Positions 17,840 to 25,249 of a stretch of 38,769 nucleotides of DNA are shown here, one piece after another (the stretch's first letter is position 1; each line of letters begins with the position of its first letter). The notes beneath the pieces were generated by a model, which was given only the letters and a program-made list of their open reading frames with translations, was not told where the DNA came from and searched no databases. This DNA comes from an uncultured Candidatus Saccharibacteria bacterium. GTDB taxonomy: Bacteria; Patescibacteria; Saccharimonadia; Saccharimonadales; UBA1547. The stretch is from the NCBI GenBank assembly GCA_946480535.1, contig CAMLKA010000004.1, positions 1 to 38,769 on the forward strand. Reading direction: 5' to 3'. The translations under genes and the position numbers were made by a program.

Positions 17840-19513
17840 TCACAAGTTTTCAGAAAATACTAGAGCTGATTGAGGTAAGCTTTGAATTAGTTGAAAAGCG
17901 GCTGTTGCAGAGGCGACTTGGTGCTCGCGAACCTTTACATTTCCGTCTCGTGTTTCCCATGTACTATGAGCGAGCCAAAAACCAATAAGCGTGAGGGCAT
18001 AGTCGTGGTTTATTTTATGCCGGTAGGCTTCAATAGGGTGGCCAGATTTGGCTAAATCGATGAGAAACATTGTTGCATCGGCGTCTTTTGGCGCTTCATC
18101 TGCCCAGCTCCAATCAACCAGCTTTACGCCATAATCGGGGTGCCAGGCGATATTTGATTGGCGGGCATCGTTATGGGCTGGGAAGAGGGCAACTTCGCGG
18201 TTAAGGCCCTGTGCATGCTCACGCAGTGTCGCAAGTTCATTAGATAGATATGATGCGGCTTGGCGCTGCTCTTTACTCCAAGGGCTACTTAGTTCGGTGA
18301 TTTTTTCGCGAATAACCTCAAGTGTAGCGTCATCAATAGCATCCCAGCCTTCTCGCCAGAATGTTTCATAAGTAGGTGCTACCGCCTCGTGGTAGCGATC
18401 GGTCGCAAAAGGTGTTGTTTGCTGGAGGGTATCAAAGGCTGCAAGTACCGCTGCCGTATAGGTAGAAAGGTGCGCTTCTGGAGCGCGCCAGTGCCAGCCA
18501 CTTTCTGGGGCAAGGAGGTCCATTGCAAGAACCGAATCTTCGATGAGCTCGACCTTATTCGGAATAGTTAGAAAACCATGCTCAGCGAGGTGTGCGTACA
18601 CACCTTGCTCTTTTACTAAATAGGCTCGAGAGTGAGCTTCACGCAGGGGATCGGTAAATTGCGAAGCATCGTGCTCTTTTACGAATATTCGGATATCTTT
18701 ATGTTCAGTGGTGTAGTGCCGATAGGCCATATGCCCCGCTTGAAGGAGTGTGGTTGTACGTTGGTGGTCGGGGAGCGCAAGAACAGCCTCGAAGCTCAAG
18801 GGTGTCTGATTTTCGAGTGTCTCTAGCGCTCGTTCGACTAACATGGCGTGTGAGCCAAACAGTTGGTCCGAGAGTTCATCAACATAGTACCAATCGGCAT
18901 TAAGCGCGTCATCAGCTCCTGTGACGACTTGCGGTGCATCAACGTGAAAAACGTAAGCCGATGTTTCTGGCCAGGCGTGGAGTGTCGCGCGAAGGTCGGC
19001 GACAGGGCCATCATAGACAAGCTGTCCGGCAACAGCGATGTCGAGTCCGGTTTCCTCTTGAAGCTCTCGACGAGCCGTATCGTATGGATCTTCGCCACCA
19101 TCAACAAAACCACCAGGGAGCGCTAATATACCCGTATCTGAACGTTGAATCAAGAGAATACGTGGCCGTGCTTCGGTAGTAAGAACAATCGGGTCGGCGG
19201 TTGGGTTTGGTCCCCAGTTCCAATAGGCGCCTTTTCCTGTAACAACACCACCGTGCTCCTCGGAAAGCAGCGTGTGCGCCCAAGGGTGGAGCGGCCTGCC
19301 AATCGAGTCGGTTTGATACCCGGCATCAATAAATACAAGCGATTGCTCAAAAGAGGGGAGGGGCGCATTGTTGAGGGTCCATTGTCCGTCGGGAATTTCA
19401 ATTCCCTGCAGCGGTGTTTCGGGGTTGATGGTGGCTACAAATCGTTCAGCAGGATAGCCGGGGTAGCGCTCAGTGAGTGTGGTTGTCATAGTTTCTTCCT
19501 GAAAGCGTTCCAT
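17840..19513 (-). CDS. NUDT9-like Nudix hydrolase fused to an APH-type kinase
   Basis: 557 residues, two parts. Residues 15-240 resemble NUDT9-type ADP-ribose pyrophosphatases. ERYPGYPAERF and GKGAYWNWGPNPTADPIVLT match the pre-Nudix region of that group, and the Nudix box is intact (Gly135, Glu141, Arg149-Glu150, Glu153-Glu154). Residues 240-550 resemble aminoglycoside/choline kinases, with Lys279 in IFVKEHD, the catalytic loop HNDARQSNI (Asp449, Asn454) and KLVDWSW (Asp467). The first part should split ADP-ribose into AMP and ribose-5-phosphate. The kinase may phosphorylate a linked sugar or nucleoside such as nicotinamide riboside, which is inference. The start overlaps the pncB stop by one base, and a second ATG 24 bases in is also possible. 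It is third in the pncA-pncB operon. Confidence 0.85.
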   Translation of the reverse strand: MERFQEETMTTTLTERYPGYPAERFVATINPETPLQGIEIPDGQWTLNNAPLPSFEQSLVFIDAGYQTDSIGRPLHPWAHTLLSEEHGGVVTGKGAYWNWGPNPTADPIVLTTEARPRILLIQRSDTGILALPGGFVDGGEDPYDTARRELQEETGLDIAVAGQLVYDGPVADLRATLHAWPETSAYVFHVDAPQVVTGADDALNADWYYVDELSDQLFGSHAMLVERALETLENQTPLSFEAVLALPDHQRTTTLLQAGHMAYRHYTTEHKDIRIFVKEHDASQFTDPLREAHSRAYLVKEQGVYAHLAEHGFLTIPNKVELIEDSVLAMDLLAPESGWHWRAPEAHLSTYTAAVLAAFDTLQQTTPFATDRYHEAVAPTYETFWREGWDAIDDATLEVIREKITELSSPWSKEQRQAASYLSNELATLREHAQGLNREVALFPAHNDARQSNIAWHPDYGVKLVDWSWADEAPKDADATMFLIDLAKSGHPIEAYRHKINHDYALTLIGFWLAHSTWETRDGNVKVREHQVASATAAFQLIQSLPQSALVFSENL

Positions 19514-20766
19514 TAGAACGCTCCTGCCATTTCACACGCTTTTGCTACTTCAAGGCGGGCTTCAACCAAGGCGACATATTGGTCGACTTTGTCTTCAGGA
19601 CCGGTGTGCTTCGAAGCGACATCGCTGAGTTTTACGTTAGGTGTGCCGTTTACGGCGGTCGCTTTCATAACAAAGTTATTGGCGCGAAGCCCCATATCGT
19701 TCATAAGGCTGGTGCCCCAACCAAAGAGAATATTTACGCGACCCCTGAAATGATCGGCAAGTTCGAAGATAGTGTCGAGGTCGAGGCCGTCACTGAAGAC
19801 GATGGTCTTTCCGGTTGCATCAACGCCCCGTGCTTCGTAAAAGGCAATCGCCTTTTCACCAAACTCTACTGGGTCGCCTGAGTCGTGGCGAAGGCCGCGC
19901 CACTGCGCTGCTTGCTCAGGGCTGAAATCGCTAAAGAAGAAATCGCTCGTGAAGGTGTCGGTGAGGGCGATCGAAAGGTCTTCGTCGTATCGTTCGAACC
20001 AATCGGTCATCATTTGTGTGTGGCCATCGAGTGGGTTGAGGCCGGCTTCGTCGGCAAGTCCTGCGTACACCATTGGCATTTCGTGGGCGTAAGTGCCGAT
20101 AGGCGCGAGACGGTATTTGTAGGCGAACCAAGGATTGCTTGTCCCGACAAAGTTGTCAGGCAGTTCTGCGGCGAGGCGTCCAATAGAATGATCCTGCCAG
20201 GCAGCGCTAAAGCGACGTCTGGTGCCAAAGTCGGCAAATTTAATGTCAGAGCCCTTAAGGCGTTCAATCTTGCTGGTAAGACGACGGTCACCCTCGTCCA
20301 ACACTTCTTGGAGATTAAGGCCATTCTGTTCGATGAGTTCTTTGTAGTACAGTTCGTTTACTTCGCTCATAACAATCGTTTCCCAAAGGCTGACGTTAGC
20401 CCATTGGCCGGTCGATTCAATATGAAGGTCGCCTGTTTGCGGATGGTTGGTAATAGCAACCTTCGTAAGGGTAAGGTCGGCGAGGTAGTCGAGGTAGGGT
20501 GCGTCAAAGCGGGCGCCACCCTGTTGGGTTTCAAGGCCTGCAAAGTAGGCGATTTCTTCAGGCGTAAAGCCTTGTTCGCGGATTGCTTCAAGCCGTGCCT
20601 CGAGTTCAACTGGGTTGACGTATTGGCTGAGCGGGTGGTCACCGGCACGGTTCTTCATAGTAAAGGTCACTGATGCTTCGGGTTGTTTCTCGAAAGCAAC
20701 TTGTCCCATGGTGAGCTTGTAGTAGTCGAGGCCTCGGCTAAGAGGGGAGAGGGTTTCGTGAGTCAT
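19513..20766 (-). CDS. pncB: Nicotinate phosphoribosyltransferase
   Basis: 417 residues. It joins nicotinate and PRPP to give nicotinate mononucleotide, using ATP through a phospho-histidine. The family pattern is clear: LSRGLDYYKLTMGQVAFEKQ at the start, KFADFGTRRRFS, GTSNPWFAYKY and APIGTYAHEM with the likely phospho-acceptor His228. Phosphate-binding blocks are LRHDSGDPVEFGEKA, IVFSDGLDLDTI and NILFGWGTSLMND. It overlaps pncA by one base (TAATG) and the Nudix-kinase gene by one base, giving tight coupling in one operon. The two NrtR-like sites lie ahead of pncA. Confidence 0.96.
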   Translation of the reverse strand: MTHETLSPLSRGLDYYKLTMGQVAFEKQPEASVTFTMKNRAGDHPLSQYVNPVELEARLEAIREQGFTPEEIAYFAGLETQQGGARFDAPYLDYLADLTLTKVAITNHPQTGDLHIESTGQWANVSLWETIVMSEVNELYYKELIEQNGLNLQEVLDEGDRRLTSKIERLKGSDIKFADFGTRRRFSAAWQDHSIGRLAAELPDNFVGTSNPWFAYKYRLAPIGTYAHEMPMVYAGLADEAGLNPLDGHTQMMTDWFERYDEDLSIALTDTFTSDFFFSDFSPEQAAQWRGLRHDSGDPVEFGEKAIAFYEARGVDATGKTIVFSDGLDLDTIFELADHFRGRVNILFGWGTSLMNDMGLRANNFVMKATAVNGTPNVKLSDVASKHTGPEDKVDQYVALVEARLEVAKACEMAGAF

Positions 20767-21452
20767 TATGCAATCTCCTGGAGTGCTTCATTAGTAGTAA
20801 GAAGGCGAATGCCGCGAGCGGCCATTTCGTGGAAGCATTTCGCGCGATTCTCTGGAAATACGGCTTCGGCGGCGTCGGTGATGAGTGTGACGTTGAAACC
20901 TTCTGCGTGAAGGTCGCGTGCGGTTGAATCGACGCAGAGGGGGTGTTCACCACCATCTCCGAGAGCAAGGCCAGCGACATAAATAGTTTCAGCGCCATTG
21001 TCGCGGAGCCAGTCTGGAAGTTTTACGCCCGTTTCGGGGTTGTAGGCGAGGGCGCCGGTGTAGCTGTCATCCTCGGCTGGGGTTGCGCACGGCTGGTCAC
21101 CTTTAATAAAGCGGGTGGCAAGATTGGCGTTTTGAGCGACGAGCAGATCGGGGTGAAGTTCCGCTCCTGGTGTTTCGGCGATACAGTGAACAGGCCAGGT
21201 GTCGATAAAGTTAGGGGTCTCAGATATGTGCGCGGTGTCCATTGGGTGCCAGTCCTGAGTAGTGGCAATGAGCCCAAAGGTTTTTTCGCCAAGAGCGCGG
21301 GTGAGGGCGTTGATTTTCTCAACAATATTCTCGCCGCCGTTTACTCCGAGTTCACCAAAGCCGTCGAGGGCGAGGCGTTCTCCTTCGCTGGCAGGCATAA
21401 AACCGCGTTGTGCGTCGACGATAACAAGTGCTTCACGATTGATTGTTTCCAT
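20766..21452 (-). CDS. pncA: Nicotinamidase (isochorismatase family)
   Basis: 228 residues. It deaminates nicotinamide to nicotinate, the first salvage step. The cysteine-hydrolase triad is present: Asp13 (IVDAQRGFMP), Lys117 (ATRFIKGDQ) and Cys173 (HPLCVDSTARDL). The metal site is DWHPMDTAH (Asp67, His69, His75). The stretch GLALGDGGEHPL before the Cys is longer than the usual GLATDYC form, a small local insertion. The start at 21452 is chosen because AAGGAGAGA lies before it, giving the typical METINREALVIVDAQ opening. The first gene of the minus-strand NAD operon. Confidence 0.95.
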   Translation of the reverse strand: METINREALVIVDAQRGFMPASEGERLALDGFGELGVNGGENIVEKINALTRALGEKTFGLIATTQDWHPMDTAHISETPNFIDTWPVHCIAETPGAELHPDLLVAQNANLATRFIKGDQPCATPAEDDSYTGALAYNPETGVKLPDWLRDNGAETIYVAGLALGDGGEHPLCVDSTARDLHAEGFNVTLITDAAEAVFPENRAKCFHEMAARGIRLLTTNEALQEIA

Positions 21453-21478
21453 ACTATGTCTCTCCTTGAATTGACTGG

Positions 21479-21499
21479 TTAGTGTGTCTTTTACACTAT
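21479..21499. promoter_or_regulatory. NrtR-like operator 1 (pncA side)
   Basis: Arms TTAGTGT (21479-21485) and ACACTAT (21493-21499) with a 7-base spacer, so the core is GT-N7-AC. It lies just downstream of the pncA -10, around the expected start of transcription, where a repressor would block polymerase. Confidence 0.8.
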
Positions 21500-21507
21500 C
21501 TACATTC

Positions 21508-21536
21508 ATCCTATACCCTACTTATTGTAAAGTCAA
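21508..21536 (-). promoter_or_regulatory. Promoter of the pncA-pncB operon
   Basis: Minus-strand TTGACT (complement of 21531-21536) and TAGGAT (complement of 21508-21513), 17 bases apart. The -35 lies inside operator 2. Confidence 0.55.
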
Positions 21537-21542
21537 CACTAA
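21522..21542. promoter_or_regulatory. NrtR-like operator 2 (shared)
   Basis: Arms TTATTGT (21522-21528) and ACACTAA (21536-21542), core GT-N7-AC. It covers the -35 of the minus-strand promoter and abuts the -35 of the plus-strand promoter. Its centre is 43 bases from that of operator 1, about four helical turns. Confidence 0.82.
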
Positions 21543-21571
21543 TTGTCAAAAATAAGTAAAAAAGGTATACT
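21543..21571 (+). promoter_or_regulatory. Promoter of the phosphatase/nucleotidyltransferase operon
   Basis: TTGTCA (21543-21548) and TATACT (21566-21571) are exactly 17 bases apart. GAAAGGA (21584-21590) serves as ribosome site for the gene at 21599. Confidence 0.7.
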
Positions 21572-21598
21572 ACTGCTATAACCGAAAGGAATCCACCC

Positions 21599-22429
21599 AT
21601 GGCCATGCCAAACGACATAGTCTTTGTTCGACACGGACTTTCAGAAGCAAACATTATTCATAAATTCGACAAGTCTGGCGAAGGCCACCATGCAAAAGAA
21701 ACAGAGGTCAACGACCGTCCTGATTGGCAGCAGCGCCTGTCTCGCAAGGGTATTCGACAAGCTCAGAATGCAAAGGGTTGGATTGACGCACATCTCGGTG
21801 GTGTGGAGTCTTTCGATGCACGCTACGTCTCGCCATTCCTTCGTACGCGTGAAACAGCTGCGTATATTGGCGGCGTAGAGGCTGGTGAGTGGACTATTGA
21901 CGACCGTGTGGTAGAGCGAAGCTGGGGTGTATATGGAACGGTCCCGCGTGCCGAACAGCGTTCGCAGTTCCCACTTACTGCTAAGCTCCATACTTCAACA
22001 CCGTGGTACGTGCGCTTTGATGGTGGCGAAAGCATGCCTGATGTATATGGTCGATTCCGTGATTTTCAAGGAACACTCCACCGCGAACAATCGGGTCGAC
22101 GTGTCATTGTGGTATCGCATGGCGACTTTATTAACGTTGCGCGCTATGGCATTGAACGTATGCGTCCTGAGGAGTGGGAGGCGATTGATCGTGACCCACG
22201 GTATACGATTCGTAACTGTAGCGTGATTCATTACACGCGAGTGAATCCCGAAGACGAGAATGACGTTCGCGACAAAATTACCTGGCGACGGATTGTATAT
22301 CCAGATGCCCTTGAAGAATCGCCAGATGGTGGTGCTTGGGTTGAGCTTCCGGCGCGCCAGCGTTTCACGGGTGCTGAATTGCTTGAACAAGCTGCATTCG
22401 CTCCACCTCTTTTGGAGGATGAAGGGTGA
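21599..22429 (+). CDS. Histidine phosphatase family protein, NAD island
   Basis: 276 residues of the phosphoglycerate-mutase-like histidine phosphatase family. The nucleophile motif is FVRHGLSEAN (His13). The second half-site is VVSHGDFINVARYG, and SPFLRTRETAAYIGG carries the usual Arg. An insertion after the first motif (HKFDKSGEGHHAKETEVNDR) and a long C-terminal extension (residues 215-276) set it apart from plain mutases. It lies behind an NrtR-like operator and overlaps the next gene by four bases, so it probably dephosphorylates an intermediate of NAD or ADP-ribose metabolism, such as a nucleotide or sugar phosphate. That role is inferred from context. Confidence 0.85.
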   Translation: MAMPNDIVFVRHGLSEANIIHKFDKSGEGHHAKETEVNDRPDWQQRLSRKGIRQAQNAKGWIDAHLGGVESFDARYVSPFLRTRETAAYIGGVEAGEWTIDDRVVERSWGVYGTVPRAEQRSQFPLTAKLHTSTPWYVRFDGGESMPDVYGRFRDFQGTLHREQSGRRVIVVSHGDFINVARYGIERMRPEEWEAIDRDPRYTIRNCSVIHYTRVNPEDENDVRDKITWRRIVYPDALEESPDGGAWVELPARQRFTGAELLEQAAFAPPLLEDEG

Positions 22430-24000
22430 GCTTTCGCTATATCTTAATGCCTGGACGCCACCAGGCGATTACTCGGTATCAAATTGAATACTTGAAGGAA
22501 ATCTTTAAACGAGAAGAGGTTGATCGTTCGGCTGAGATTATCTGGGCGGTGACGAGCGCAAACCACGGCGGGACACGCCGTAATCCTTTATCGGGAAGCC
22601 GGCGCCTGGGCTTGATTGAAGCGGTAACGCAGGCCGAGAAACTTCCCTCGCAGGTGTACCGCATTACGAACAAAGAGCAGAAGAATCATTTTGCACACTT
22701 TATACTTGAGAGTATTCGGCTCGACAGCCATGGGCGCCTCGAATTAACTCCTGACAATACGCTTGTTGTGTGTTCGACTGAAGCGCTTTCGCGTGAGTTT
22801 GAGGCGCTAGGGTTTGCTGTTGATAGTGCAGAATTTGATCATATTTACGCGAATCTTCGCGGTCCACGACCATGGGATGTTGTTGAAGAAATTATTCGCA
22901 GTGGTGCACAGTGGCGATCAAGTGCGATTGTGCGTGATCAACTGCACCCAATTTGCGTTGAGCACTTTGAGCGGTATGGGCTTGGTGACGATATTGTTGA
23001 GGTATTCCAAGATCCTTTAATGGATGGTGATGATGGCGACATTACGACGACGCGCGACTATACCGTGTATCGGCAGGCATTTGAAGAAGGAGCTGCGCGA
23101 AAGCTGGCTGACTTTGAGCGATTTGTGCAACCAGGACGTATATTAGACGTCGGGTGTGCAACGGGTGAGACGTTGAAACTTTTAAGCAAGAACCCGGCAC
23201 TTTTTGAATCGGATTTTTACGGAGTGGAGGCTGCTCGGCCTTTGTATCAGATTTGTCAGCAGCGTAAGGATGGCGGTGAATTTGGCGATGCCAACGTGTT
23301 CTTTTATCAGCGCAATATTATGCGCAGCTCACTTTTTCCGCACAATTCGCTCAACACCATTATTACGATGGCACTTACCCATGAGATTGAATCGTACCTT
23401 GGGCATGATGAATTAATGGCGTTCTTGAAGCGGATGTACGCAATCACCGCGCCAGGCGGCGTTTATATAAATTATGATGTTGTTGGTCCACACGATAAGG
23501 ACCGCTTGGTGTACGTCGTCTTTACGGAAGACAATGGCGAAAACCCTGACGACGTATTTCCGAATATTTCCGATGCAGAAGTGCCAGCATTTATACGAAC
23601 CCTGTCAACGAAAGCACGCTTCCGGCGTTTTGCACGCGATTTTCGTCGGGTTGAAGGCGATCAAATGAAGGTGCAGTATGAAGAAATTGAAGGGCAAGAA
23701 TACGCTGTGCTTCGTCGAGCGGATCTTTGCGACTTTCTCGCGAAGAAAGATTATACGCAAAGCTGGCTCAGCGAAATGCATGAACGATTTTGCTTTTGGG
23801 AATATAGTGATTGGGAAGCCGCGGCGAAAGAGGTGGGATTTGAAATCGCTGAAGGGTCAGAGGCAAAGCAGAACCAATGGCTTATCGAGAACCGATTTGC
23901 ACCAGCGGCAAAGGTGTATGAAATGAACGCCGCCGGCCAGCTTGTGGATGCTGAACAGCCCATCACAAATGTACTATTGATTGCGAAAAAACCAGCCTAA
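22426..24000 (+). CDS. NadM-like nucleotidyltransferase fused to a SAM methyltransferase
   Basis: 524 residues; the GTG start overlaps the previous stop in GTGA. The N-terminal 200 residues recall NMN adenylyltransferases of the NadM type: YILMPGRHQAITRYQIEYL at the GRFQP-HxGH position, then AVTSANHGGTRRNPLSGSRR at the NPFTAGER position, and RSSAIVRD near a degenerate ISSTxIR. The HxGH histidines are lost (TRYQ), so ordinary adenylyl transfer is doubtful. From about 225 a class I methyltransferase begins, with motif I ILDVGCATGE (239-248), NTIITMALTHEIE and a long C-terminal part with FCFWEYSDWEAAAKEVGFEI. It may modify or sense a nicotinate or NAD derivative. Function not known to me. Confidence 0.7.
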   Translation: MSFRYILMPGRHQAITRYQIEYLKEIFKREEVDRSAEIIWAVTSANHGGTRRNPLSGSRRLGLIEAVTQAEKLPSQVYRITNKEQKNHFAHFILESIRLDSHGRLELTPDNTLVVCSTEALSREFEALGFAVDSAEFDHIYANLRGPRPWDVVEEIIRSGAQWRSSAIVRDQLHPICVEHFERYGLGDDIVEVFQDPLMDGDDGDITTTRDYTVYRQAFEEGAARKLADFERFVQPGRILDVGCATGETLKLLSKNPALFESDFYGVEAARPLYQICQQRKDGGEFGDANVFFYQRNIMRSSLFPHNSLNTIITMALTHEIESYLGHDELMAFLKRMYAITAPGGVYINYDVVGPHDKDRLVYVVFTEDNGENPDDVFPNISDAEVPAFIRTLSTKARFRRFARDFRRVEGDQMKVQYEEIEGQEYAVLRRADLCDFLAKKDYTQSWLSEMHERFCFWEYSDWEAAAKEVGFEIAEGSEAKQNQWLIENRFAPAAKVYEMNAAGQLVDAEQPITNVLLIAKKPA

Positions 24001-24005
24001 CGATA

Positions 24006-24026
24006 TTATTGTAAAATTTACACAAA
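24006..24026. promoter_or_regulatory. NrtR-like operator 3
   Basis: Arms TTATTGT (24006-24012) and ACACAAA (24020-24026), core GT-N7-AC. It begins five bases after the stop of the nucleotidyltransferase-methyltransferase gene. TTTACA (24017-24022) inside it is a possible -35, with TATTAC (24040-24045) 17 bases on. Confidence 0.7.
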
Positions 24027-24045
24027 CTATGGCTTTATGTATTAC

Positions 24046-24066
24046 TTAGTGTTAAATTGACACTAT
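24046..24066. promoter_or_regulatory. NrtR-like operator 4
   Basis: Arms TTAGTGT (24046-24052) and ACACTAT (24060-24066), core GT-N7-AC, one of the best copies. Its centre is 40 bases from that of operator 3. It sits just after the possible -10 of the cassette promoter. Confidence 0.82.
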
Positions 24067-24085
24067 GACATGTATGGTGCATGTC
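24067..24085. repeat. Inverted repeat GACATG/CATGTC in the cassette leader
   Basis: GACATG (24067-24072) and CATGTC (24080-24085) flank seven bases, directly after operator 4 and before the ribosome site AAGGAGG (24097-24103). It could be a leader hairpin or a second operator. Confidence 0.4.
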
Positions 24086-24108
24086 GGTAGCTTAACAAGG
24101 AGGTGAAC

Positions 24109-25227
24109 ATGACAACTCAGACGCTCGAAGCGAGTGTCGAAGCTGTCCTGACTGCTTCGAGTTACCTGGAGCTGTTTGGCCAACCGACCACTGGCGTCGA
24201 TCTTTTGACCCATGTGAAGTCGTGCTACCGACGGCTCCAGCGAACGGTGCATCCTGATCGCTTTTCGGAGGTCGATCAAAAGCAGCAAGCAACCAAGGCT
24301 TTCGGCCGGTTGTCGCAGCTGTTCGACCAGGCTGAGACGGCCATTAAGCAGGGTGTCTACGGCCAAACGCAGCTCGCGACCATTACGACGCGTCGCGCCA
24401 CACACGATGTTGTCGCCGAACGAGAACCGGGCGATTTGTCGCAGACGTACCGTACGGTAACTCGGCTTGGTGGTATCGAGCGGGCAGGCTTCATGAAGGT
24501 CGTCAGCGACCCTCGCAATGGAGACCTGCTGCAGCGCGAAACTGCTGCGCTGAAGCGCCTGCATGGGCCCGACACGAATCCGAAGTGGCACCCGTACGTT
24601 TCGGAGTTGCTGGACTCGTTCCAGTATTCCGAGGCCGGGAAGCCGCGCCGGCAAGCAAACGTGCTGGCTGCGCTGGATGGATTTCTGTCGCTCGAAGAAC
24701 TGAGCAATCGGTTTGGAGGAGCGCTGCCTGCGGTGCATGTGGCGTGGATTTGGCGTCGTCTTTTGGCCACGTTGGGTTCGAGCCATGATGCCGGCGTGGT
24801 GCATGGTGCGGTACTGCCGCCTCATGTGATGATCCTGCCGGATCAGCACGGTGTCACCCTGGTCGACTGGAGTTATTCCAGCCTACTGGAAGATCGAAAG
24901 TTTGCACCGCTGGTGGCGATTGTTGATCGCTACCGGGAGTGGTATCCGGATGAAGTGTTTGCGAAGGCAGCGCCGACGCCGGCTACCGACATCTTCATGG
25001 CGGCCAAGACGATGATCTTCCTGCTTGGCGGCAACCCTGTCACGGGTGTACTGCCAGGTTCTGTTCCGAAGGCACTCCGTGCCTACTTCAGGGGCTGCAC
25101 GTTGCAGTCACAAGCTATGCGTCCTCAAAACGCGTGGCACCTCTTCCAGGAGTTCGATGAGCTTCTGGAGGTGATGGGGGGACCATTCTTCCCCCGTCGA
25201 TTCCGTCCACTGATTGTCCCAAACTAG
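24109..25227 (+). CDS. J-domain-pseudokinase fusion protein
   Basis: 372 residues. Residues 15-85 look like a J domain, with YRRLQRTVHPDRFSEVDQKQ and its HPD at 48-50, then FGRLSQLFDQAE. A kinase-like part follows: Lys130 in GFMKVV, Glu144 in LQRETAALKRL, then HGAVLPPHVMIL where active kinases have HRDxKxxN, and LVDWSYS in place of DFG. The catalytic Asp and Asn are both missing (Ala234, His239), so it is probably a pseudokinase or ligand-binding adaptor. ATG 24109 is chosen for AAGGAGG at 24097-24103. The first gene of a GC-rich cassette under two NrtR-like sites. A J domain suggests recruitment of an Hsp70 to a target. No named family is recognised. Confidence 0.72.
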   Translation: MTTQTLEASVEAVLTASSYLELFGQPTTGVDLLTHVKSCYRRLQRTVHPDRFSEVDQKQQATKAFGRLSQLFDQAETAIKQGVYGQTQLATITTRRATHDVVAEREPGDLSQTYRTVTRLGGIERAGFMKVVSDPRNGDLLQRETAALKRLHGPDTNPKWHPYVSELLDSFQYSEAGKPRRQANVLAALDGFLSLEELSNRFGGALPAVHVAWIWRRLLATLGSSHDAGVVHGAVLPPHVMILPDQHGVTLVDWSYSSLLEDRKFAPLVAIVDRYREWYPDEVFAKAAPTPATDIFMAAKTMIFLLGGNPVTGVLPGSVPKALRAYFRGCTLQSQAMRPQNAWHLFQEFDELLEVMGGPFFPRRFRPLIVPN

Positions 25228-25249
25228 GGACTCGACGAAAGGAACCATC

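Noticed and set aside
19885..20673. 262-codon plus-strand frame opposite pncB
   Set aside because: It lies fully inside a well-supported pncB, with no ribosome site and no domain.
24052..24849. Long minus-strand open frame opposite the J-domain gene (265 codons)
   Set aside because: Arg/His/Gln-rich shadow of a GC-rich gene. It has no ribosome site or recognisable domain, and the plus frame has clear HPD and kinase-like motifs.
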